Source of the DNA: Bifidobacterium breve
GTDB lineage: Bacteria; Actinomycetota; Actinomycetes; S36-B12
DNA: 18,636 nucleotides
Reading direction: 5' to 3'
Assembly: GCA_945900705.1 (NCBI GenBank)
Contig: CAMDKJ010000014.1
Coordinates: 1-18,636 of the forward strand
Shown: positions 1-5,227 of the stretch, piece after piece
How the letters are laid out: each line of letters begins with the position of its first letter
Position numbering within the stretch: position 1 is the first letter of the stretch
Made by a program: the position numbers and the translations under genes
Notes under the pieces: generated by a model
What the model was told of the DNA's origin: nothing
Databases searched by the model: none
Seen by the model: the letters and a program-made list of their open reading frames with translations, nothing else

Positions 1-202
1 CATTTCGCACTCGGAGTTCTTGTAACCCTTCACCCAAAGGGCGCAACCAGCCATTCGTGACAAGAGTCGAACCGTGTTGAGCTAATGAGCCAAAGACTGC
101 ACTGTCAAAAGCCGCCACATCGATCTGACTTAGTCCTCGCAACCATTGATGAATTGGGACACGCCCATACTCATCAACATAAAAGGAGATTGTCCAGGTC
201 AC
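1..202 (-). CDS. RelE/HigB-like toxin (phage Gp49-like), N-terminal part, cut by window edge
   Basis: The minus strand is open from a GTG at 202 to the left edge, giving 67 residues that begin VTWTISFYVDEYGRVPI and end RPLGEGLQELRVRN. The order is a beta-strand ending in (Y)VDExGRxPI, a helical middle with a W-L-x-x-L pattern, then PLGxGLxELRV. This is the pattern of the phage-derived Gp49-like branch of RelE/HigB ribosome-dependent mRNA interferases, which are about 110-120 residues long, so the C-terminal part lies outside the window. A TGA lies seven codons upstream of the GTG, and GTG is the only usual start codon in between. No good Shine-Dalgarno is seen; GATTCT sits at -12 to -7, so a leaderless start is possible. 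It follows dcd on the same strand after 67 nt. In HigBA-type loci the antitoxin (HTH) gene follows the toxin and would lie just beyond the edge. Family assignment is from pattern memory; the reading frame itself is clear. Confidence 0.72.
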   Translation of the reverse strand, partial: MTWTISFYVDEYGRVPIHQWLRGLSQIDVAAFDSAVFGSLAQHGSTLVTNGWLRPLGEGLQELRVRN

Positions 203-269
203 GCAGTAAGAATCAGCGAACCTTCACCAACTCACCAGCAAAAATGTTCGGGCTGTGGATGGCTTGTCG

Positions 270-845
270 TTAAACGTCAGTGCGGTGGAAGTTCGCAAAC
301 GATCGACTCGCTGTTGGCCCCCGCTGACCTTGATAGCGCGAGCCATATTTCTCCGAGCCGTACGGGTGCTCCGCCGGGCTAGATAGCCGGAACAAACACA
401 ATTGGCCGATTTTCATCCCTGGATACAACATGATCGGCAAGGTAGCGACATTGGAAAGTTCGAGAGTGACGTGACCAGAAAACCCTGGGTCAATAAAGCC
501 GGCCGTTGAATGGGTCAGCAGCCCCAGGCGACCTAGTGATGACTTACCTTCGAGGCGACCGGCAATATCGTCAGGCAAGGTCACAACTTCATAGGTGGAC
601 CCAAGTACGAACTCACCTGGATGCAGGACGAACGGATCGTCGCCATCGGGTTCAATTAAGCGGGTGAGATCAGGCTGCTCAATGCTCGGATCAATATGGG
701 GGTAGCGATGATTCTCGAATACCCGGAAGAGGCGATCGAGCCGGACGTCAATACTGGATGGCTGAATCATCCCCGGGTCAAAGGGCTCGATGGCAACCCG
801 TTTGGCAGTGAGTTCAGCTTTTATATCGCGATCAGAAAGCAGCAC
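270..845 (-). CDS. dcd: dCTP deaminase (actinobacterial Dcd type)
   Basis: A 191-residue cytosolic enzyme that deaminates dCTP to dUTP for thymidylate synthesis. The M. tuberculosis homologue also hydrolyses dUTP, and this protein is close to it over its whole length (190 residues there). Visible motifs are PSSIDVRLD at 29-37, GRLEGKSSLGRLGLLTHST at 96-114 and GFIDPGFSGHVTLELSN at 116-132. They contain the expected active-site Ser102, Arg106 and catalytic Glu129, and the conserved C-terminal YQGQRGPT that closes over the nucleotide. Whether this copy is bifunctional cannot be settled by eye. The start is GTG at 845. The preceding DUF2237 gene ends 42 nt upstream on the same strand, so they may be co-transcribed. 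TACCCT also lies at -12 to -7, which would allow a separate leaderless transcript. A toxin gene follows after 67 nt. Confidence 0.97.
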   Translation of the reverse strand: MLLSDRDIKAELTAKRVAIEPFDPGMIQPSSIDVRLDRLFRVFENHRYPHIDPSIEQPDLTRLIEPDGDDPFVLHPGEFVLGSTYEVVTLPDDIAGRLEGKSSLGRLGLLTHSTAGFIDPGFSGHVTLELSNVATLPIMLYPGMKIGQLCLFRLSSPAEHPYGSEKYGSRYQGQRGPTASRSFANFHRTDV

Positions 846-851
846 CCGCGA

Positions 852-857
852 AGGGTA
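852..857 (-). promoter_or_regulatory. Possible leaderless -10 box for dcd (TACCCT)
   Basis: On the minus strand TACCCT lies exactly at -12 to -7 relative to the GTG of dcd. This is where the TANNNT -10 box of actinobacterial leaderless genes sits. No -35 resemblance is seen (CACCGG), and dcd could instead be read through from the gene 42 nt upstream. Confidence 0.25.
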
Positions 858-887
858 CCAATATTGAGCCGAACCCGGTGGGTCGAT

Positions 888-1280
888 CTAGGAGCTGAAA
901 CCTGAGAGGTCGTCAGGGGCATCAGCGGCGCAGGCCTCGAGCGCAGCCAATGGGACTATGCGAAGTGCCTGTTCATTTGTTGCCCGCAGCAGCACCGGTG
1001 ATGAAACACCTGCCGAGTAGGACTGCAGCCACCGCCCCGCGCATACCGCCCACCGGTCTCCGGCCGTTAAGCCCGGGAAGCCATATTGGGGCGCCGAAGT
1101 GCTTAAGTCATTGCCTATCGCCCGTTGATGCTCGAGAAACTCCGTGGTCACCACCACGCAGACGGTATGTGAGCCGAGGTCATCGGGGCCGGTGTTGGCG
1201 TAACCATCTCGATAGAAACCAGTTAGCGGTTCAAGGCTACATAGTTCAAGTTCGGTACCCATCACATTTAATTGGTCCAT
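888..1280 (-). CDS. DUF2237 family protein
   Basis: A 130-residue soluble protein of the DUF2237 family, whose function is unknown. The family pattern is easy to follow: NVMGTELELCS at 5-15, LTGFYRDG at 19-26, GSHTVC at 36-41, GNDLST at 56-61, FPGLTAGDRW at 68-77, and IVPLAALEAC near the C-terminus. As I remember the family, typical members have DGCCNTG and DRWCLCA. This copy has DGYANTG (Tyr27, Ala28) and DRWAVCA (Ala78), so three commonly conserved cysteines are missing while Cys14, Cys41 and Cys80 remain. It starts with ATG at 1280, 23 nt after the stop of the membrane-protein gene and 42 nt before dcd. A TAGCGT box at -12 to -7 hints at a leaderless start. There is no obvious functional link to dcd beyond position. 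Confidence 0.9.
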   Translation of the reverse strand: MDQLNVMGTELELCSLEPLTGFYRDGYANTGPDDLGSHTVCVVVTTEFLEHQRAIGNDLSTSAPQYGFPGLTAGDRWAVCAGRWLQSYSAGVSSPVLLRATNEQALRIVPLAALEACAADAPDDLSGFSS

Positions 1281-1286
1281 GTGTCA

Positions 1287-1292
1287 ACGCTA
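1287..1292 (-). promoter_or_regulatory. Possible leaderless -10 box for the DUF2237 gene (TAGCGT)
   Basis: TAGCGT lies at -12 to -7 before the ATG at 1280 on the minus strand. With a 17-nt spacer the -35 position reads GTGAGC, matching only the inner TGA of TTGACA. No Shine-Dalgarno is visible, which fits leaderless initiation but does not prove it. Confidence 0.35.
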
Positions 1293-1303
1293 GCGCTTAA
1301 GTT

Positions 1304-2038
1304 TCACGGGCTCACCAGTTGGGTCGGAACTCCAAGATTGAAATCTGGTTGAGGGAGATTCACCATATACACGGTAGCCAAAATCAGAATGAGTAATCCC
1401 AGCCCGATCAATCCGTATCGCAAAGACACCATCGTGAATGTGCTGCCAATACCAACCAAGAACAGCACGCCGGCAAGGAGCACCGTCAGCCTGATGTACT
1501 GATCAGAAAGGTTTCCGGCTGAGACTCCGTCGAGATTCAAAGCGTGAGACTCCGCCGCCAAAGTATCGCTTTCAGCAAGCAAAGGTCGCGTGTACTCTTC
1601 CATATCGAACGGAGTAGGTGGGGCATCTAAGTTCGTTTCCGGATTCGTACCTAACCAGGCTTGGAAGGCAGTTTCGAGATTGGGTTCAAAGCGTTGCTCC
1701 GCGAATGACATAGCGGCAGGATCGCCCAATGATTTCGCCTGCAACCAAGCGAAGAAAGCTGATTCGTCGAAGTTCTGCACCTCATAGGCTTCGATAGCCT
1801 TCGCATCCGCGTCAGTAGCTGCGGTACCAGAGGCGGCAAATGCCATCCGGGATTCGGTGCCGTATGCGGCAGCAGCAAACCCAGACCACGCGGCCATCAC
1901 AGTCACGGCGGCTAACAACACTGCCTCAGCAACTTGCACGATGCGCCAGTGCCCCGCGGGTTGACCGTGGGCCTTGCTGTGCTCTTGGTGCTTTTGTGCC
2001 TCGCGAGCAACCTCAACCGGCGAGAGTGACTCTCCCAC
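1304..2038 (-). CDS. Three-helix membrane protein of unknown function
   Basis: A 244-residue protein I cannot tie to a characterised family; it faintly recalls DUF4337-type membrane proteins. Residues 1-34 are hydrophilic and His-rich (QKHQEHSKAHGQPAGH). Helix 1 spans about 35-59 and ends in a WSGF motif. A roughly 120-residue loop (60-180) carries FFAWLQAK at 95-102, a second aromatic repeat FQAWLGTNPE at 125-134, and DAPPTPF at 138-144. Helices 2 and 3 follow at about 181-203 and 207-227. The two xAWL segments and the acidic, proline-containing loop suggest a folded soluble domain between helix 1 and the C-terminal hairpin. The start is GTG at 2038 with GGGG six nucleotides upstream. It is divergent from the membrane-protein gene at 2082, separated by 43 nt, and 23 nt ahead of the DUF2237 gene. 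Confidence 0.8.
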   Translation of the reverse strand: MGESLSPVEVAREAQKHQEHSKAHGQPAGHWRIVQVAEAVLLAAVTVMAAWSGFAAAAYGTESRMAFAASGTAATDADAKAIEAYEVQNFDESAFFAWLQAKSLGDPAAMSFAEQRFEPNLETAFQAWLGTNPETNLDAPPTPFDMEEYTRPLLAESDTLAAESHALNLDGVSAGNLSDQYIRLTVLLAGVLFLVGIGSTFTMVSLRYGLIGLGLLILILATVYMVNLPQPDFNLGVPTQLVSP

Positions 2039-2081
2039 TGTGACCCCAATTCTTTTCCGTGTTGCCCAAATTACCTAGAGG

Positions 2082-2810
2082 TTGACTGGGCCAATTATGC
2101 TACGGACTATGCCCGGCAATGATCCTGCCACCAACCCAGCAGCTGATGATGCCGCGCCGGCTCCGGCGGATCGACTTCGCGAGCGGCTTACCCACGGCCA
2201 CGGCCGATACTCGGTAATCGCCGGCACTTTGACGATCTGGATCATGGACACCTTGCTGACGCGCCGATTGGAGATGAGTGGTGCAGTCACCGGAGCCACC
2301 GCTGACATCGTTCGCACTTTCGAGACTGCAAGCACCATCTTGTTCGTCGTCACTTCAATTGGGTTGATCGTTGCCCTGCTCAAGCCTTACCCGCGTGCCT
2401 TGTTCCCGGTGGCCGCAATCTATCTAACCTTTTCCGTAGTCCAAGTTGTCGCAAATGTGATCTCAATGCTCAGCAGCGCGCATACCACTGATGGGATGGG
2501 CTTAGGCAGCCTGTGGGATGTTGCTGCGGTCTACGCCATGAGTGTCTCAGTCTTCATGTTTGTTTACCTACTGCTAGACCTAGCAACCCCCGGCGGCGCA
2601 TTTGTCTGGCCCGCTCGCGATGGCCAAGATGCACCCACGCCAAATCTTTTTGACTACATGTTCATCTCGCTCAATGTGAACTCCACTTACGGCCCCACCT
2701 CAGAAGCGGTCATGTCGCGCCCCACCAAACTAATTATGGCAATGCAGGTACTGCTCGCAATTTTGATGCTGACGGTGCTGATATCCCGCGCGGTCGCCGC
2801 TACTTCTTAG
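2082..2810 (+). CDS. Integral membrane protein of unknown function with channel-like C-terminus
   Basis: A 242-residue protein of unknown function. After a hydrophilic, Ala/Pro-rich N-terminus (1-40) there are hydrophobic segments at about 43-60, 84-101, 106-130, 144-167 and 214-238. Between the last two lies NLFDYMFISLNVNSTYGP at 188-205. This is the arrangement of a two-helix ion-channel pore (pore helix, filter, inner helix), but with NSTYGP where potassium channels have TVGYGD. It may equally be a DUF1345-like membrane protein. The start is uncertain: TTG at 2082 has an AGAGG directly against it, and in-frame ATGs at 2097 and 2109 are alternatives without a clear ribosome site. It ends 44 nt before tRNA-Gly and is divergent from the other unknown membrane protein. 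Confidence 0.78.
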   Translation: MTGPIMLRTMPGNDPATNPAADDAAPAPADRLRERLTHGHGRYSVIAGTLTIWIMDTLLTRRLEMSGAVTGATADIVRTFETASTILFVVTSIGLIVALLKPYPRALFPVAAIYLTFSVVQVVANVISMLSSAHTTDGMGLGSLWDVAAVYAMSVSVFMFVYLLLDLATPGGAFVWPARDGQDAPTPNLFDYMFISLNVNSTYGPTSEAVMSRPTKLIMAMQVLLAILMLTVLISRAVAATS

Positions 2811-2854
2811 TACCTCGCGCCGGTACCAACCGGCCCGGTACGCTTAAGGCCTTC

Positions 2855-2925
2855 GCGGGCGTAGCTCAGTGGTAGAGCGCTAGCTTCCCAAGCTAGATAT
2901 GCGGGTTCGATTCCCGTCGCCCGCT
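2855..2925 (+). tRNA. tRNA-Gly (anticodon CCC)
   Basis: A 71-nt tRNA folds cleanly. The acceptor arms are GCGGGCG (2855-2861) and CGCCCGC (2918-2924) with discriminator T2925. The D-arm contains GTAGCTCAGTGGTAGAGC. The anticodon arm is CTAGC-TTCCCAA-GCTAG, giving anticodon CCC. The T-arm is GCGGG-TTCGATT-CCCGT with one G-U pair. The 3' CCA is not encoded. The anticodon reads GGG codons. The gene points toward the convergent vapC, whose stop is 17 nt beyond. Confidence 0.98.
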
Positions 2926-2942
2926 CAGAATCGGCGTGGACT

Positions 2943-3365
2943 CTAAATCGGTAGGAGCAGGGCGACGTTGGCCGCCGCCGCCGCCTTAGCCAGTTCCCGG
3001 TCAAGAGTTGCTAACGGAAGCCCCCGGTCTCTAGCTAGCAGCAAGTAGCACGTGTCGTATGAGGTGAGCCCATGCTTTTGCGCTTCGAGTGCTAGCCGCT
3101 GAACCTGACTACCCACAACATCGGTACGGATATCCAATTGATCAAGTCGTTCGCAAACGCCGACCACGAACTCAGCGTCGACTCGTCCGGCCCGCATAGC
3201 GGTGCGGAAGGCATTTGCCATCTCCGCGTGCCATAACTCGGGAACGAGAACGAACCCGTTGGTCAAGAGATCGTCGATCTTCGCTTCGGCTTCAGGGTCC
3301 CCGTCTCGAAGAATCCAACCTATGGCAGCTGAAGCATCAAGGACGGCTCCGCCTAGGTCGCTCAC
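2943..3365 (-). CDS. vapC: VapC-type PIN-domain toxin
   Basis: A 140-residue PIN-domain ribonuclease, the toxin of a type II VapBC pair. VapC enzymes cleave RNA, often tRNA or rRNA, with Mg2+ held by a ring of acidic residues. Those expected are present: Asp10 in AVLDASAAIGWIL, Glu48 in PELWHAEMANAF, Asp104 in TSYDTCYLLLA, and Asp122 in LATLDREL. All four being intact suggests an active nuclease. The start is GTG at 3365, overlapping the vapB stop by four bases (GTGA), so translation is coupled to the antitoxin. The gene ends close to and convergent with tRNA-Gly; this is a positional remark only, since the RNA target cannot be read from sequence. Confidence 0.95.
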   Translation of the reverse strand: MSDLGGAVLDASAAIGWILRDGDPEAEAKIDDLLTNGFVLVPELWHAEMANAFRTAMRAGRVDAEFVVGVCERLDQLDIRTDVVGSQVQRLALEAQKHGLTSYDTCYLLLARDRGLPLATLDRELAKAAAAANVALLLPI

Positions 3366-3628
3366 CTAGCACGCCCGTCGTCGATCAAATCTCGGCCCGT
3401 CGCCTCCGCCGGCAGTCGGCGAACTCTCTCACCCAACTCGCGGATAGCCGCAACAGCGGCCGCCCGATCCTCGCGATCAGCCGCCTTGATGGGCGCGATG
3501 CGAGCGATGGGCCTCCCGTGCTTGGTGACAGTTACCTCTTTGCCTTCCATTACCTCCTCAAGGACCGCGGATAACTGGTTCTTAAGGTCATAAATGCCTA
3601 TATACCCTTCGGGGCTGACCACGCTCAT
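3362..3628 (-). CDS. vapB: VapB-type antitoxin, Phd/YefM fold
   Basis: An 88-residue antitoxin. Residues about 8-50 match the Phd/YefM DNA-binding domain: IGIYDLKNQLSAVLEEV, EGKEVTVTKHGRPIARIAPI. The C-terminal 38 residues are charged and Arg/Asp-rich, as expected for the flexible segment that wraps the toxin (RELGERVRRLP, GRDLIDDGRAR). It neutralises the VapC encoded directly downstream with a 4-nt overlap and should repress the operon with VapC as co-repressor. Translation starts at ATG 3628. There is no Shine-Dalgarno, but a TTGACG-17-TAGCCT promoter places the first transcribed base on the A of the ATG, so the mRNA is predicted to be leaderless. Two similar GCC...GGC elements flank that promoter. 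Confidence 0.94.
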   Translation of the reverse strand: MSVVSPEGYIGIYDLKNQLSAVLEEVMEGKEVTVTKHGRPIARIAPIKAADREDRAAAVAAIRELGERVRRLPAEATGRDLIDDGRAR

Positions 3629-3634
3629 ATATTT

Positions 3635-3663
3635 AGGCTAGCCTCTGGCCCGAAATACGTCAA
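3635..3663 (-). promoter_or_regulatory. Leaderless promoter of vapBC
   Basis: Read on the minus strand, TTGACG (3663-3658) and TAGCCT (3640-3635) are separated by 17 nt. The -10 box occupies -12 to -7 relative to the ATG at 3628. Both hexamers, the spacer and the position fit a sigma-70-type (SigA) promoter whose transcript begins at the start codon. It is the best-formed promoter in the window. Confidence 0.75.
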
Positions 3664-3679
3664 GACTAGCCAGCTGGCC
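3638..3679. promoter_or_regulatory. Paired operator-like elements at the vapBC promoter
   Basis: Two near-identical elements lie in direct orientation: CTAGCCTCTGGCC at 3638-3650, overlapping the -10 box, and CTAGCCAGCTGGCC at 3666-3679, just upstream of the -35 box. The second contains the perfect palindrome GCCAGCTGGC; the first keeps the GCC and GGC arms. The spacing is 28 bp, a little under three helical turns. This is a natural place for autoregulation by the VapBC complex. That role is inferred. Confidence 0.5.
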
Positions 3680-3701
3680 GAGCGGTCGTGTCATTAGGTG
3701 C

Positions 3702-3733
3702 TGCGGGCCCGCCCGTAATTGGTCAGGCCCGCA
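3702..3733. other. GC-rich stem-loop between the carbonic anhydrase remnant and vapB
   Basis: Perfect 8-bp arms TGCGGGCC (3702-3709) and GGCCCGCA (3726-3733) enclose a 16-nt loop. The element lies after the stop of the carbonic anhydrase gene and before the vapB promoter, where a terminator would be useful. No T-tract follows on either strand, so it is not a classical intrinsic terminator. Confidence 0.35.
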
Positions 3734-3744
3734 TCGCGCGTTTA

Positions 3745-4300
3745 CTAACTTGCCTTACCCGCTTTCGTAGCTGCAGGAATTTCGACAAGGCGCCCAGTTG
3801 ATACGTCATAAATGTATCCGTAGATTGGAATTCCTCGAGGGACCAACGGATGGTTGCGTATCCGCTGAACATCTTCTGCGACGCTCGTAGCGTTGTCTGA
3901 GATTGTCAACCAATCAACGTACTTGCCTTCGGGTGACCCTGGTCCGGTGCCGATATCGGTGAATCCTTCGGCTCCGAGCTCAGCGGTCTCGAGGCTTTTG
4001 CTTAACAGGCCACGCATCACCTCATCCGTGAAAAACTCCATACCGCAATTGGAGTGATGGATGACGAACCATTCCTTGGCCCAAGAGCTTGTATGAGATC
4101 ACAAGTGACCTGATGGCATCGTCACTCGCGCGACCGCCAGCATTTCGGATTACATGTGCATCGCCCTCCGCTAGCCCCGCATACTTTGCCGGATCGAGTC
4201 GGGCATCCATGCATGTCCGAATCGCGAACCCTCTAGCTGGAGGAAGGGATAGTTGAGACCTTTCACTAAAGGAGATTTGTTGCGCTGATGCGCAAGACAC
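3745..4300 (-). pseudogene. Beta-carbonic anhydrase, frameshifted
   Basis: Two overlapping frames together make one beta-class carbonic anhydrase (CO2 to bicarbonate, zinc enzyme). The first frame, from GTG 4300, gives LPPARGFAIRTCMDARLD, with zinc ligand Cys30 and the Asp32-Arg34 dyad, then GDAHVIRNAGG and SLVISYKLLG up to codon 74 (4081-4079). The rest of the family sequence continues in the next frame from 4077: KEWFVIHHSNCGMEFFTDEV, holding the zinc ligands His and Cys, on to a normal C-terminus at 3745. Skipping base 4078 restores the frame, so the gene appears to have lost two bases, where a Gly-Thr-Lys-Glu-Trp stretch would be expected. In the first frame the chain ends after 92 residues at 4022. 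All catalytic residues are conserved in both frames, so the lesion is recent or a sequencing/assembly error. The N-terminus is also short and lacks an ATG. Confidence 0.85.
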
Positions 4301-4468
4301 ACGCTAGGAGAAATGAAATATCAATCACCAAGCCTAGATACACCTGCACAAACTTTGCAGAAGCCATGAGTTCCAGCGAGACATCGAGGTGGAAGATGTT
4401 GACCACGCGGCAATAACCGGGACTATTTCTTCTGCATTGGGCCATCAGCAGTGCATCGTGTTTGCTGA
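4301..4468. other. Intergenic stretch without a supported gene
   Basis: These 168 bases separate the carbonic anhydrase remnant from the stop of dprE2. Short open frames exist on both strands (minus 4367-4266, 33 codons with a hydrophobic middle; plus from about 4338 running into the dprE2 antisense). None has a ribosome site, a recognisable family or a convincing start. I see no tRNA and no clear terminator hairpin. Confidence 0.4.
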
Positions 4469-5227
4469 TTACTGCGGCAGCCGCCTGAACACCGGGCGTG
4501 GCAAAGTCTTCAGCGCCGTCATGACGAAGCGCAGTGGCCCCGGAGCATAAACAGTGTTCTTGCCTTTGCGTAAGCCCGCAACAACAATATTCGCTACCAC
4601 TTCTGGGTCGGTCGTCATCGGTGCTTCTGGCATCCCGGTTGTCATCTTCGTACGCACCATGCCCGGGCGGACAACAAGAACATTTGCTCCCGAGCCATGC
4701 AATGCGTCACCGAGGCCTTGAGCGAAGGCATCGAGACCAGCTTTCGTGGACCCATAAATAAAATTAGATCGACGTGCGCGATCTCCCGCAACACTTGAGA
4801 AGACTACAAGTGACCCGTGTCCTTGACCTTTCAATCGTGCCGCAACTCTTAGGCCCACGCTCACCGCGCCGGTGTAATTGGTCGTGGCCACCTCCACTGC
4901 GAGATCGGGATTGGCCTCGCCTTCGTCTTGGCTACCAAGAACCCCGAAAGCAAGTAGAACAATGTCAATATCCCCGGCATCGAAAACCTGATTAATCAGC
5001 ACCGCGTGCTCCGTGGTGTTCTTAGCCTCAAAATCAATCGCTGAAACCCCTTGAATACCCGCACTGGTCAGCGCAGCGATTGCGGCATCACGCGCCGGTG
5101 ACGGCCGCCCCGCTAACACCACGCGCTTAAGGCGATTACGCGGCAAAGCCCGCACCGTGGCCAGAGCAATCTCGCTGGTGCCCCCTAGGACAAGTACCGA
5201 CTGCGGATCACCGAGTGCATCGTTCAC
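4469..5227 (-). CDS. dprE2: Decaprenylphospho-beta-D-erythro-pentofuranosid-2-ulose 2-reductase (DprE2)
   Basis: A 252-residue short-chain dehydrogenase/reductase, the second half of the DprE1/DprE2 epimerase. It reduces the 2-keto intermediate made by DprE1 with NADH, giving decaprenylphosphoryl-D-arabinose, the only known donor for cell-wall arabinan. The Rossmann nucleotide motif is VLVLGGTSEIALA at 11-23, with GGTSEI replacing the usual TGxxxGIG, as in known DprE2. The catalytic residues are Ser145 in FSSVAG, Tyr158 and Lys162 in YGSTK. VVRPGMVRTKMT at 185-196 is the typical post-catalytic segment. The C-terminus is basic and hydrophobic (RFVMTALKTLPRPVF), fitting membrane association. 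The start is GTG at 5227, sharing GTGA with the dprE1 stop, so the two partners are translationally coupled. It is the last gene of the operon. Confidence 0.95.
   Translation of the reverse strand: MNDALGDPQSVLVLGGTSEIALATVRALPRNRLKRVVLAGRPSPARDAAIAALTSAGIQGVSAIDFEAKNTTEHAVLINQVFDAGDIDIVLLAFGVLGSQDEGEANPDLAVEVATTNYTGAVSVGLRVAARLKGQGHGSLVVFSSVAGDRARRSNFIYGSTKAGLDAFAQGLGDALHGSGANVLVVRPGMVRTKMTTGMPEAPMTTDPEVVANIVVAGLRKGKNTVYAPGPLRFVMTALKTLPRPVFRRLPQ

Noticed and set aside
85..382. Plus-strand open frames of 62 and 78 codons
   Set aside because: They lie opposite the toxin N-terminus and the end of dcd, have no ribosome site, and their translations look like no family; the minus-strand frame reads as real protein.
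2082..2109. TTGACT at 2082-2087 as a -35 box for the plus-strand membrane gene
   Set aside because: No acceptable -10 follows at 16-18 nt and it would lie inside the longest reading frame.
2855..2925. tRNA-Gly as an integration site for a mobile element
   Set aside because: I searched by eye for a repeat of the tRNA 3' end downstream and found none, and no integrase gene is present.
4070..4085. Programmed +1 frameshift in the carbonic anhydrase
   Set aside because: No slow codon, stop codon or typical slippery run at the junction, and the family is not known for recoding; a 2-nt loss or read error is simpler.
4266..4367. 33-codon hydrophobic minus-strand frame overlapping the carbonic anhydrase start
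   Set aside because: Too short, no ribosome site, and it overlaps the remnant in another frame; could be part of a decayed 5' region but cannot be supported.
4338..4550. Plus-strand open frame reading through the intergenic stretch into the dprE2 antisense
   Set aside because: No usual start codon at its beginning, no ribosome site and no recognisable family; likely chance.
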